From CAYZPE01 sp046050145 (GTDB lineage: Bacteria; Patescibacteriota; Minisyncoccia; Phycocordibacterales; CAYZPE01), in assembly GCA_046050145.1 (NCBI GenBank), contig JBJOQC010000050.1, positions 1-8,753 of the forward strand: a stretch of 8,753 nucleotides of DNA, given 5' to 3'. Position numbers and translations under genes: made by a program. The notes below the pieces were generated by a model, which was given only the letters and a program-made list of their open reading frames with translations, ran no database searches and was not told where the DNA came from. Below, piece after piece: positions 1 through 6,124 of this stretch (position 1 is its first letter; each line of letters opens with the position of its first letter).

Positions 1-238
1 TATTGTATTCGCAATAGCTCTCCTTATATTTTTCATAGGGTTAGTACGTTTTATTGCGTATTCAGATAGTGAAATTGAACGAAAGAGAGGTCAACAGGTG
101 ATGGTCTGGGGAGTTGTAACACTCTTCATTATGAGTTCTATCTGGGGAATCATTGCTTTTATTGGTAAAAATCTCCTTATTGATCAAGGGGGCACAACCC
201 GCTCTCCTCAGGTGGAACTCCCTTCTCTTAATCCATAA
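1..238 (+). CDS. T4SS-pilin-like two-helix membrane protein, 5'-truncated
   Basis: The reading frame is open from the window edge (first full codon at 2) to TAA at 236-238, giving 78 visible residues; the start lies outside the window. It shows the end of one hydrophobic helix (IVFAIALLIFFIGLVRFIAY), a charged loop (SDSEIERKRGQQ), a second helix (MVWGVVTLFIMSSIWGIIAFI) and a short polar tail. The same plan and motifs recur in the genes at 409 and 798: FFIG in helix 1, an S/N-rich acidic start of the loop, then M-W/Y-G and GII in helix 2. This is therefore a third paralog. Small proteins of this shape in Patescibacteria are usually assigned to the TrbC/VirB2-like T4SS_pilin family. They are thought to sit in the inner membrane as secretion or conjugation pilin subunits, but the function here is inferred from architecture only. 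Confidence 0.8.
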   Translation, partial: IVFAIALLIFFIGLVRFIAYSDSEIERKRGQQVMVWGVVTLFIMSSIWGIIAFIGKNLLIDQGGTTRSPQVELPSLNP

Positions 239-263
239 TTCATAATTCCGAATTCTTAATTCG

Positions 264-293
264 AAAAAAGATGTGTAGAACACATCTTTTTTT
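264..293 (+). terminator. Rho-independent terminator of the first pilin-like gene
   Basis: A 12-bp stem (AAAAAAGATGTG, 264-275, with CACATCTTTTTT, 281-292) encloses a 5-nt loop and ends in a T run. It lies 25 bp after the stop at 238. The A-rich left arm means it could also act on the other strand, but no minus-strand gene lies to its right. Confidence 0.8.
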
Positions 294-307
294 GTCCACA
301 CCCTTGA

Positions 308-336
308 TTGAATTAGGACTTATTGTCTCGTATTAT
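308..336 (+). promoter_or_regulatory. Likely sigma70-type promoter of the 409/798 pilin operon
   Basis: TTGAAT (308-313), a 17-nt spacer and TATTAT (331-336) form a good -35/-10 pair. The predicted start near 343 leaves a leader of about 65 nt before the ATG at 409. No Shine-Dalgarno is visible: the 20 nt before the ATG are almost all A and T. Confidence 0.6.
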
Positions 337-408
337 ATATGTATAGCTTTATAAAAAAAGTAGGTCGTTTAAAATAATTATAAGATTTAATCGTAATTTA
401 ATTTAACA

Positions 409-774
409 ATGAAAAAAATTATTGGCGCAGGGTTGGCTTTTGCTCCTTTCTTAGCTTTTGCTCAACAAGCAGCAGGAGGAGCGGATAAGTTTTTAGGTAT
501 TGAGGGATTTTTAGGTGCGATCGATCGTCTTATCGGAATAATTACTCCGATTGTATTTGCTCTTGCTCTTCTCTACTTCTTTATTGGTCTTGCTCAGTTT
601 GTAATGAATGCGGGCAATGAAGACGCTCAAAAGGAAGCAAAAAGCAGAATGGTTTGGGGTATTATTGCTTTGTTTGTTATGTCAGCCGTGTTCGGTATAA
701 TCAACTTTGTTTCAGCTCAGTTTGGTTTAACTAATACAGCAATTGATGTTCCTGAAATTCAAGACCTCGACTAG
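409..774 (+). CDS. T4SS-pilin-like membrane protein with signal peptide
   Basis: The protein has 121 residues. Residues 1-18 (MKKIIGAGLAFAPFLAFA, then QQ) form a clear signal peptide with an A-x-A-like cleavage site. A short amphipathic stretch (about 27-43) precedes helix 1 (about 46-67, PIVFALALLYFFIGLAQFV), a charged loop (NAGNEDAQKEAKSR) and helix 2 (about 82-103, MVWGIIALFVMSAVFGIINFV). The tail is acidic (VPEIQDLD). Size and layout fit the TrbC/VirB2-type T4SS_pilin group common in Patescibacteria, which would give a mature two-helix pilin subunit in the membrane. It is the only one of the three paralogs here with a visible signal peptide, although the start of the first is missing. It is followed after 23 nt by the gene at 798, so the two are probably co-transcribed. 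The family call rests on motif and topology, without a profile search. Confidence 0.8.
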   Translation: MKKIIGAGLAFAPFLAFAQQAAGGADKFLGIEGFLGAIDRLIGIITPIVFALALLYFFIGLAQFVMNAGNEDAQKEAKSRMVWGIIALFVMSAVFGIINFVSAQFGLTNTAIDVPEIQDLD

Positions 775-797
775 TTTTAAGTTTTTTTAAAATCTAA

Positions 798-1088
798 ATG
801 TCACCAATCGTTGCTGATAAGTTGAGTGTTATAAATCGGGTGATTATAAATCCCCTGATACTTCTCATGTTCGCAGTAGCCCTCCTCGTTTTCTTTATAG
901 GCATCTTTCAAATGATTGCCAATAGTGAGAGTGATGAGGCTCGAGAAAAGGGAAAGCAAACAATGATATATGGTATATTTGGTTTCTTCATAATGATTGG
1001 AGTCTACGGTATCATTCAGCTTATTCTTTCGACGTTTGGTTTAGATTCGGTAGGAAGTTCTGGTTACTTAGGAGATATTCTAAGATAG
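798..1088 (+). CDS. T4SS-pilin-like membrane protein without signal peptide
   Basis: The protein has 96 residues. It lacks a cleavable signal peptide: residues 1-15 (MSPIVADKLSVINRV) are amphipathic. Helix 1 (about 16-42, INPLILLMFAVALLVFFIGI), a charged loop (NSESDEAREKGKQ) and helix 2 (about 55-78, MIYGIFGFFIMIGVYGIIQLI) align with the other two paralogs. It is the second gene of the 409-1088 unit; the 23-nt spacer is T-rich and has no Shine-Dalgarno, so translational coupling is possible. Its role is probably that of a minor pilin or membrane subunit of the same assembly, by inference. An ATG at 798 is the first start in frame after the previous gene and gives a family-like length. Confidence 0.78.
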   Translation: MSPIVADKLSVINRVIINPLILLMFAVALLVFFIGIFQMIANSESDEAREKGKQTMIYGIFGFFIMIGVYGIIQLILSTFGLDSVGSSGYLGDILR

Positions 1089-1101
1089 GGAATTATCTAC
1101 T

Positions 1102-1146
1102 ACACAAAACAAAAAACCACCCTACGGGTGGTTTTTTGTTTTGTGT
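1102..1146 (+). terminator. Strong terminator of the pilin operon (perfect 21-bp stem)
   Basis: Arms 1102-1122 and 1126-1146 are fully complementary with a 3-nt TAC loop. The core is AACCACCC/GGGTGGTT with A- and T-rich outer arms. It lies 13 bp after the stop at 1088. Because both arms carry A/T tracts it may work in both directions, as expected between convergent genes. Confidence 0.88.
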
Positions 1147-1183
1147 ATAAATTCCGTATAAATAAAGTAATAAATTTTTATAT

Positions 1184-1220
1184 AAAAAAAGACGCCTGAA
1201 GTATTTCTACTTTAGGCGTC
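1184..1220 (-). terminator. Terminator of the 5-helix membrane protein gene
   Basis: On the minus strand a 13-bp stem (1220-1208 with 1203-1191, one A/C mismatch) closes a GAAA tetraloop and is followed by seven T (1190-1184). It begins 6 bp after the stop at 1227. Read on the plus strand the mismatch becomes a G-U pair. Confidence 0.88.
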
Positions 1221-1226
1221 TGAACT

Positions 1227-2429
1227 TTATCGTAGTCTAACCTCGACAGGAATATCTTTTCCTTCGAGACTTTGAAACTTCATTGAAGCGTAGCTCCCAA
1301 TCCCTACAGGAACTGATTCGCCACTACCTTCAATTATTTCTTTCTCGGTTCTTTTTCCACTCTCTTTATCTATGAGAACAAAGAGAGTTTTGACCTTTCC
1401 AGAAGGTCTTGTTCCGAAGACTTTTCCTTTGAGGTTTACTTCCGGACTCCATTTGCCTGTTGGGGCAATAACTACAAATTCATGCCCTTGATTTTGTGGT
1501 TGTGTCACGACAGGCCTATTTGAATACGCCACAACAGCTTCCTTGCCGCTGGTGGTGACCCAATAGGCGATGAGGAGGACTACTCCTGCAGTGGCTATCC
1601 ACTGGACAGTAGATTTCCAATTTAGCCAAGAAGGGGTGGTGACATTTGGTTTTGGAATTTTGCTCCAGGAAATTTTTTTCCAATTTTTCCACAAAAGGAC
1701 AACGAGCACACAACCCCCAACGATCCACCAATTTACTGAGTGCCACCATTCGGGTGACACTGGTCCGTCGGTTTTGGTTGGTGTTTCAGCTACTTCAACC
1801 ACCTTAGAGGTAAGTTTGAAGTACAAGAGAATGCCAGCTGCAACTACGAATCCAATTGCTACTCCGACAATAATCCAAGTCGGATTCCATTTGGAGGTGG
1901 CAAGTGTCGCCGACGGCTGTTTTGTTGCGGGACGTTTTCGCCACAACATTGCAAACGTGACGATTGTGGTGATCACAAGTCCGATCCAAAATTTGATTCC
2001 TGGATCAAAATCTGCAATCGAAATTGTTCCTATTTCGCTCAATTGTGTGGACGAATCCCACACAGAAGAGAAAAACAGGCCCGCACATAACATCGACAAA
2101 GAAGTTAGAATTTTTCCAACCCAGTTTTTTCTGGTAGTCACGATTTGTGCTACAGGTACCTGTTTTTGTTGTTGTGTTGTCTTACGTCGTGCCACAACGT
2201 CAGCCTCTGCTCCACTCACTTCGATTTCGAGAAGTTTGATTTCCTTCTCAGTTTCGTCGAGTCCCAGCGTTTTTGCATTGAGTGCGATGAATTCTGCTCC
2301 ATCGAGCAGTTTTTGATGTGTGACTTCTGGGACTAATCCTAGAAGTCTTTCGATCCGAGTGATGAGCTTACGAAGCTCGTTAAAGAGTCGTAAGGCCCTC
2401 TGCCTGTCGTTTTCAGGAATCTGAGTCAT
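1227..2429 (-). CDS. Unrecognised 5-helix membrane protein with coiled N-terminus and soluble C-terminal domain
   Basis: The protein has 400 residues and I do not recognise a family. Residues 1-80 are soluble and helical, with a basic/leucine stretch (RALRLFNELRKLITRIERLL) and an acidic second helix (ETEKEIKLLEIE). Five transmembrane helices follow at about 106-124, 145-163, 185-205, 233-249 and 275-293, joined by W/K/P-rich loops. Residues 305-400 form a soluble domain that looks beta-rich (GHEFVVIAPTGKW, KTLFVLIDKES, EVRLR). With the N-terminus inside, an odd helix count puts this domain outside. The ATG at 2429 is supported by AAAGGG (2440-2435) five bases upstream. The plan resembles the neighbour at 2582-4258, and the two share promoter and leader sequence, which suggests joint regulation. 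No catalytic motif is visible; a structural or scaffolding role is only a guess. Confidence 0.75.
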   Translation of the reverse strand: MTQIPENDRQRALRLFNELRKLITRIERLLGLVPEVTHQKLLDGAEFIALNAKTLGLDETEKEIKLLEIEVSGAEADVVARRKTTQQQKQVPVAQIVTTRKNWVGKILTSLSMLCAGLFFSSVWDSSTQLSEIGTISIADFDPGIKFWIGLVITTIVTFAMLWRKRPATKQPSATLATSKWNPTWIIVGVAIGFVVAAGILLYFKLTSKVVEVAETPTKTDGPVSPEWWHSVNWWIVGGCVLVVLLWKNWKKISWSKIPKPNVTTPSWLNWKSTVQWIATAGVVLLIAYWVTTSGKEAVVAYSNRPVVTQPQNQGHEFVVIAPTGKWSPEVNLKGKVFGTRPSGKVKTLFVLIDKESGKRTEKEIIEGSGESVPVGIGSYASMKFQSLEGKDIPVEVRLR

Positions 2430-2448
2430 ATTAACCCTTTCTATTGGT

Positions 2449-2467
2449 TGTGTTGGTGATTTTGTTG
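2449..2467 (-). promoter_or_regulatory. Leader motif shared with the 4258 gene
   Basis: In the 5' leader the minus-strand sequence CAACAAAATCACCAACACA matches the leader of the 9-helix gene (4290-4272) at 17 of 19 positions. It lies 10-20 nt before the GAAAGG-type ribosome binding site in both genes. A shared regulatory or ribosome-standby site is one reading; common ancestry of the upstream regions is another. Confidence 0.5.
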
Positions 2468-2486
2468 TCAGGGAACTACTGGTACT

Positions 2487-2515
2487 ATAATAGCATCTTT
2501 TTTTACAAAAGTCAA
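2487..2515 (-). promoter_or_regulatory. Promoter of the 5-helix membrane protein gene
   Basis: The minus strand reads TTGACT (2515-2510), a 17-nt spacer ending in TGC, and TATTAT (2492-2487), a near-consensus promoter with an extended -10 (TGn). The predicted start near 2480 gives a leader of about 50 nt. Confidence 0.8.
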
Positions 2516-2528
2516 TGCTTTTTTGGAT

Positions 2529-2562
2529 AAAAAAAGACCGCGTTCATGTTGTGAACGCGGTC
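2529..2562 (-). terminator. Terminator of the 9-helix membrane protein gene
   Basis: The minus-strand stem GACCGCGTTCA (2562-2552) pairs with its complement (2546-2536) over a 5-nt loop and is followed by seven T (2535-2529). It starts 19 bp after the stop at 2582 and lies only about 13 bp before the -35 of the next gene. Confidence 0.9.
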
Positions 2563-2581
2563 GGAGACTATTTGGTTTTTA

Positions 2582-4258
2582 TTACTCTGTCTTCAGTTTT
2601 TCAAACTTCTTCTTGAGGACTGTCTCAGACGGGGATGTGTTGGTCAGTTTGATGTGAAATACACCTTTTTCCCAAAAACGTTTCCCGTTTGAAGTATCCC
2701 ACTTGAAGGGCTTACCTTCCTTGTTGGTAACCTCTTCGATCCAGCCACCTGAGGAGATTTCATACTCAATCCTGTAACCTTCTGTGGGAAGGTCCTGTTC
2801 AAAACTTTCTCCTGGCTGGAGGAAGATTGTCTTCTCTCCCAGTTCTGAAACAAAGGTTGGCTTTGAAACAAGGGTTGGAAGTGTCTGGTTTCCAAAAACA
2901 AAATGTGCAATCAGAAACCCAGCCACTATCAGTACCAAGTTCCAGCCGAGACTTTTCCCTTTTTCAAACACAGGGATTTGGGACGGTTGCACCTGCTGAT
3001 TTGAAGGTTGTGGCTTTTTTAGGAAAAACCACAACAAGAATCCTGCAATAACAACTGCCCCTGCAATTCCGGCGGTCATGAGAGCGTTTTGACTTGACCA
3101 GAACCATTCCCAGTCAAAGAGATAGAGGCTTCCATATACCAGCCCAAGGACGCTAAGAGTGGAGGTGAGCGATCCGACAATTAGTACGCTTTTGCGTTTT
3201 GATCGGAGTGCCCACAAAGTGGCGAGCGTTGTCACAATTCCTGTGGCAACAAGACTCAACATTTTTTCATCAAAAGAGGGGATTTGAATATCTCCTCGAT
3301 GAACGAGAAATGCAAGACCTGCCACAAGTCCAAATAAGGCAATTGCGCCAAGACCTTTGACAAGGGTGTTTACGGGCATTTTTTTGCCTTTCAACTTTTC
3401 ACCTGCGGATCTGATCTTTGTGTAGACCGGACCTGCGGTCCAGAATCCAAAGATGCTGATTGCAACAAATCCACAGATAGCCTTAATCCAAAGCTCTTCA
3501 AAGAGGAAAAATCCTCCTAGTGCTCCGATGAACGGTGCGAGTAGTATGATCTTCTTCAGGGTGTATTGTTGTCGGCGATGCGAGACTACGAGTCCAACAC
3601 CGAGCCCAATGAGGGCTGCCAAAGCAATAAATGTCCACATGAAGAATTTTCCAAACACAGGAACACCTGTTGAGGTTCCGCTCCAGCTGGAGGCGTTAAT
3701 AAGTGCGCGAATCACGAAGCCGATTGCGATGAGAATTGCCGCACTGATCCTTTGTTGATTCTTTGGTTTTGCCAGAGTTTCAACAAGACGCCATTTCCAA
3801 GGTCGTACATCTTCAAGACGTACGAGTGGATCGTAGAGTTCATCAACAACCTTTTTCGTGATTAATGTTTCTACGATGACAACTGGATCTCTCAAAGTGG
3901 CACAAAGAGCATTCGCAGGAACTTCCTGCTCGGAGATTTTTTGAGACTCTCGAGATGTGACAAGAAGTGATTCTTTAGTCATCACTCCGGTTTCACCAGC
4001 CTTGATCTCTTCGAGTCTTTCAACGATGATTTCGTACCGGAGAAGGTACGAATTGTCGTCAATCTTTTCTTCTCGCACATCTTCTGACAGTTGTCGTGCT
4101 GCTTGGAGCAGTTCACTAACCTCTTTGTAGAAATGAGACCCTGTAGGAAACTGGGTCTGTTTTTCCACAAGCTGTTTTGCTAATGCTCCAAGTTCAAAAA
4201 AAGCCGTTTCTTTCCATTCTGAGACATGTTTTTCTAATGTTCCGTTGCCGTTTCCCAT
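2582..4258 (-). CDS. Unrecognised 9-helix membrane protein with soluble N- and C-terminal domains
   Basis: The protein has 558 residues and no family that I recognise. Residues 1-160 are soluble, acidic and mostly helical (for example HFYKEVSELLQAARQLSEDV and YEIIVERLEEIKAG). Hydrophobic segments lie at about 171-189, 205-225, 238-257, 261-277, 303-319, 334-352, 358-381, 393-413 and 438-456. A P/Q-rich linker (415-430) precedes the last helix. Residues 460-558 form a soluble, probably beta-sandwich tail (TIFLQPGESFEQDL, YRIEYEISSGGW, GVFHIKLTN). Nine helices with the N-terminus inside place this tail outside, as in the gene at 1227-2429. The ATG at 4258 has GAAAGG seven bases upstream. It is a single-gene unit between two terminators. 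Helices 1-8 may be internally repeated, but I could not show this by eye. The function is unknown; co-regulation with an SPFH protein hints at membrane organisation. Confidence 0.75.
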   Translation of the reverse strand: MGNGNGTLEKHVSEWKETAFFELGALAKQLVEKQTQFPTGSHFYKEVSELLQAARQLSEDVREEKIDDNSYLLRYEIIVERLEEIKAGETGVMTKESLLVTSRESQKISEQEVPANALCATLRDPVVIVETLITKKVVDELYDPLVRLEDVRPWKWRLVETLAKPKNQQRISAAILIAIGFVIRALINASSWSGTSTGVPVFGKFFMWTFIALAALIGLGVGLVVSHRRQQYTLKKIILLAPFIGALGGFFLFEELWIKAICGFVAISIFGFWTAGPVYTKIRSAGEKLKGKKMPVNTLVKGLGAIALFGLVAGLAFLVHRGDIQIPSFDEKMLSLVATGIVTTLATLWALRSKRKSVLIVGSLTSTLSVLGLVYGSLYLFDWEWFWSSQNALMTAGIAGAVVIAGFLLWFFLKKPQPSNQQVQPSQIPVFEKGKSLGWNLVLIVAGFLIAHFVFGNQTLPTLVSKPTFVSELGEKTIFLQPGESFEQDLPTEGYRIEYEISSGGWIEEVTNKEGKPFKWDTSNGKRFWEKGVFHIKLTNTSPSETVLKKKFEKLKTE

Positions 4259-4271
4259 GGTAGAGCCTTTC

Positions 4272-4290
4272 TGTGGTGGGGATTTTGTTG
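4272..4290 (-). promoter_or_regulatory. Leader motif shared with the 2429 gene
   Basis: The minus strand reads CAACAAAATCCCCACCACA, directly followed by GAAAGG and, 7 nt later, the ATG at 4258. It matches 2467-2449 at 17 of 19 positions, although the rest of the two leaders differs. Confidence 0.5.
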
Positions 4291-4327
4291 GTTTAGTTTA
4301 CGAAGAACGCCGATTACTCTGGATGAG

Positions 4328-4356
4328 ACCTTAGCATATTTTTTTATAAAAGTCAA
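4328..4356 (-). promoter_or_regulatory. Promoter of the 9-helix membrane protein gene
   Basis: The minus strand reads TTGACT (4356-4351), a 17-nt A-rich spacer ending in TGC, and TAAGGT (4333-4328). From the -35 to TGCTA it is almost the same sequence as the promoter at 2515-2487. The -10 is weaker, but TGn should compensate. The leader is about 60 nt. Confidence 0.72.
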
Positions 4357-4370
4357 TTATTGTTGTATGT

Positions 4371-4405
4371 GAAAAGCCGCGCCAAGGAAGTACCTTGGCG
4401 CGGCT
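4371..4405 (-). terminator. Terminator of the SPFH gene
   Basis: A perfect 13-bp GC-rich stem (4405-4393 with 4387-4375) has a 5-nt loop. On the minus strand it is followed only by TTTC, a short U tract, so termination may be leaky. It starts 17 bp after the stop at 4423 and ends about 15 bp before the next promoter. Confidence 0.75.
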
Positions 4406-4422
4406 AAGTTTCGTCTTTCAAA

Positions 4423-5619
4423 TCAGGGTTTGATAATGCCAGTATTCTTTGTCAGTGTTTTTGTAAGCGCTGAGAGAATATCGGCAAAGCTTCCGCCGGC
4501 CATGAACAAATTGTTATTGCCTTTGGAGAGAGCTTCACGCATTGCTTGGAGTTGAGCCGCAAGGATTCCTGGCTCTTTGTCCATTTGTTTTGCAAGAGCT
4601 TTCAAACTCATAGCTTCTGCCACACCAAGCAGCTGTTTTGCTCGAGCTGCAATCCGAGCGTTGCGTTTGTCTACGTCCGCTTGAGCAAAGCCTTTTTCTC
4701 GCACTGAAGCTGCTTCTGCTTCGGCCTCGGTGATAGTTTTGCGCTTCTTGTTAATCGCAGCTGTTGCCTCATTGGTACTTTGTTCAACAAGTGCGTCGAG
4801 CGTGGTTTCGCTGAGGGTTACACTGAGCACATCAACACCCCAGGAAGGTTTGTACAAACCTTCCTTTTTTCCAGTATCAGGGTCAAAAACAAAATTGCCT
4901 TGTTGGTCCAGCTCTGGTTCGTAAGGTTCTTCACCTGTCAGCTTTTCAACTTCCATCTGAAGAAGAGTACTGAGTTTGTCATAGTTCCTCAAAATCTGTG
5001 CAGCAGTTCTTCGGCTGAGTTGTGCCTGAAGGACTTTTCCAACAAGTTCCTCAATCTGATTAAGTCCTTCTGCAAGGTCGCCGACCTCACTAGTAAATCG
5101 AAGAAAGTCTGCAATCTTCAACCTAACGACAGATTTAGGTTTGAGGGTCAGTCGAGTGTTGTGAAGCACGTCATCCTTAAGTAATAATTTTTCTGCCGAA
5201 TCATCATACTGAGCTGAACTTGCTGGCGAGGTCATGATCGAAAGATCTTCAACTTTGCCGTGAATTACTGAGGTCTTTTCTGTATCTAATTTTTGACCCC
5301 TTTCCTCTGCTGTCATTTGAGTAAACAGCACGAGTTGCACTGCGTTCTTTGTTTCTCTTTCCTTTGTGCAGAACAGAAAAGGCACGAAGATTGGGCCAGA
5401 TTCGACTTGGAATAAAGGTCTTCCAAAGAAATCAATTCGTCCCAGGTCTGTTGGTCCAATTTTTTTTATCGAAGCAGCAGTGTAGATTGCTATCAATATC
5501 AAGACAACTATACCTCCATTAACTCCGACGGTCTCGGTACCGCTTAGTCCTGCTGCTACAAGCAGAAGTACTCCGTAAACAATAACAACTACCAACGAAA
5601 ACTTTTGTTTGACGCTCAT
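4423..5619 (-). CDS. SPFH/band-7 (stomatin/flotillin-type) membrane protein
   Basis: The protein has 398 residues from the ATG at 5619, which has AAGGAG (5632-5627) seven bases upstream. A TTG at 5670 would add 17 residues but has no ribosome binding site. Two hydrophobic segments (about 8-26 and 35-50) precede the SPFH domain, whose start is visible as GPTDLGRIDFFGRPLFQVES at 55-74 and GPIFVPF at 75-81; its core runs to about 275 (WGVDVLSVTLSET). An unusual acidic insert (about 230-258, with EPYEPELD and DPDTGKKEG) sits just before that last strand. A long Ala/Glu/Lys coiled coil follows (about 280-345, with EAEAEAASVREKG), then a Gly-containing tail (NLFMAGGS, ILSALTKTL) of the kind seen in stomatins. 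The family forms membrane-bound oligomers that scaffold microdomains and often regulate membrane proteases. No NfeD partner is in the window; the neighbours are two polytopic proteins with like promoters. Confidence 0.85.
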   Translation of the reverse strand: MSVKQKFSLVVVIVYGVLLLVAAGLSGTETVGVNGGIVVLILIAIYTAASIKKIGPTDLGRIDFFGRPLFQVESGPIFVPFLFCTKERETKNAVQLVLFTQMTAEERGQKLDTEKTSVIHGKVEDLSIMTSPASSAQYDDSAEKLLLKDDVLHNTRLTLKPKSVVRLKIADFLRFTSEVGDLAEGLNQIEELVGKVLQAQLSRRTAAQILRNYDKLSTLLQMEVEKLTGEEPYEPELDQQGNFVFDPDTGKKEGLYKPSWGVDVLSVTLSETTLDALVEQSTNEATAAINKKRKTITEAEAEAASVREKGFAQADVDKRNARIAARAKQLLGVAEAMSLKALAKQMDKEPGILAAQLQAMREALSKGNNNLFMAGGSFADILSALTKTLTKNTGIIKP

Positions 5620-5626
5620 GTGGAAA

Positions 5627-5683
5627 CTCCTTGGTTTTTTAGACTTTGTGGTTAATTTGAAAGACGTCAAGGAACATACCTTG
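5627..5683 (-). promoter_or_regulatory. Leader of the SPFH gene with possible Shine-Dalgarno masking
   Basis: On the minus strand three segments lie in order: CAAGG (5683-5679), TCCTTG (5673-5668) and the ribosome-binding CAAGGA (5633-5628). The middle segment can pair with either outer one. Pairing with the first gives a small 5' hairpin and frees the site; pairing with the third hides it over 6-7 bp. The stems are short, so this is a weak but testable call. Confidence 0.3.
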
Positions 5684-5694
5684 TCTAGGTATAA

Positions 5695-5723
5695 TTACTA
5701 TCATAAAAATACAAAAAAGTCAA
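5695..5723 (-). promoter_or_regulatory. Promoter of the SPFH gene
   Basis: The minus strand reads TTGACT (5723-5718), a 17-nt spacer ending in TGA, and TAGTAA (5700-5695). The -35, the spacer length and the TGn are the same as for the two other membrane-protein genes. The predicted start is near 5688, giving a leader of about 70 nt. Confidence 0.65.
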
Positions 5724-5801
5724 ATATTTTATATACGATAGTTAAGTTTTAGTTCTGATGTTATTGAGGTATCTTCTCTGCTCTTGCTTGGTTAGATTTA
5801 T

Positions 5802-5829
5802 AAAAAAAACAGGTAAAATCTGTTTTTTA
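5802..5829 (-). terminator. Terminator of tRNA-Leu(TAG)
   Basis: The minus-strand stem AAAAAACAG (5828-5820) pairs with CTGTTTTTT (5812-5804) and runs into an eight-T tract. It starts 4 nt past the tRNA. The region between it and the SPFH promoter (5724-5801) shows nothing recognisable. Confidence 0.8.
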
Positions 5830-5832
5830 TTG

Positions 5833-5913
5833 TGGGCGAGAGAGGACTCGAACCTCCATGCCTTACGGCACCAGTTCCTAAGACTGGCGCGGCTACCATT
5901 ACGCCACTCGCCC
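5833..5913 (-). tRNA. tRNA-Leu(TAG)
   Basis: The gene is 81 nt long on the minus strand. Acceptor arms GGGCGAG (5913-5907) and CTCGCCC (5840-5834) pair fully, and the discriminator is A. The anticodon arm is CCAGT-CTTAGGA-ACTGG, with anticodon TAG reading CTA. A long variable arm (TGCC-GTAA-GGCA) marks a class II tRNA, and the T loop is TTCGAGT. CCA is not encoded (A-CA follows), so it needs CCA addition. I see no clear promoter in 5914-5980. Confidence 0.95.
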
Positions 5914-5980
5914 ATAACTTTAAAACTCTAACAAATTTTATTGGTAATGTATATTAAAAATATATTGTAGCTTAGGATTC

Positions 5981-6086
5981 GTCTTGTGGTCACACATATT
6001 TTTCCTGACGGAAAAATTGCGCGACCCCGGCTCGCTATTTTTGCTTTTACTTCGTAAAACAAAAATATAGCTACGCCTCGCACAAG
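5981..6086. repeat. Hairpin element R1 behind tRNA-Lys
   Basis: This is a non-coding element of about 106 bp. It begins with GTCTTGTG (5981-5988), also found at the tRNA-Lys 3' edge (6119-6126), and ends with CGCACAAG (6079-6086), the inverse of CTTGTGCG at 6121-6128. Inside are a hairpin with a TGAC loop (5998-6005/6010-6017), GGCTCGC (6029-6035), and a long imperfect inverted repeat (ATTTTTGC, 6037-6044, to CAAAAATATAGCT, 6060-6072) around the hairpin TTTTAC-TTC-GTAAAA. The same order of parts is found in R2. Confidence 0.6.
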
Positions 6087-6087
6087 T

Positions 6088-6120
6088 ACAAAAAAATCTG
6101 GAGCGGTCCAGATTTTTTGT
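6088..6120 (-). terminator. Terminator of tRNA-Lys(CTT)
   Basis: TCTGGA (6097-6102) and TCCAGA (6107-6112) form the core stem, extended by A and T tracts on both sides. On the minus strand it ends in seven T. It starts 4 nt after the tRNA 3' end and could act in both directions. Confidence 0.85.
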
Positions 6121-6124
6121 CTTG

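Noticed and set aside
62..301. Minus-strand frame of 79 codons with the repeat-like text FELRIRNYELWI
   Set aside because: It comes from the A/T-rich tract ATAATTCATAATTCCGAATT (near 236-262), a simple-sequence type seen between genes in many genomes, and it runs against the pilin gene.
775..797. Attenuator hairpin between the two pilin genes (TTTTAA/TTAAAA with T run)
   Set aside because: The stem is only A-T pairs and too weak to support a call; it may be just A/T-rich spacer.
1516..2336. Open frames of 60-248 codons on both strands within the 5-helix gene
   Set aside because: They overlap a gene with promoter, ribosome binding site and terminator, have no own signals and encode low-quality sequence. 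The same holds for the shadow frames within 2644-4170 and 4730-5184.
5620..5670. Upstream TTG start adding 17 residues to the SPFH protein
   Set aside because: The ATG at 5619 has AAGGAG at ideal distance. The TTG has no such site and lies close to the predicted transcription start.
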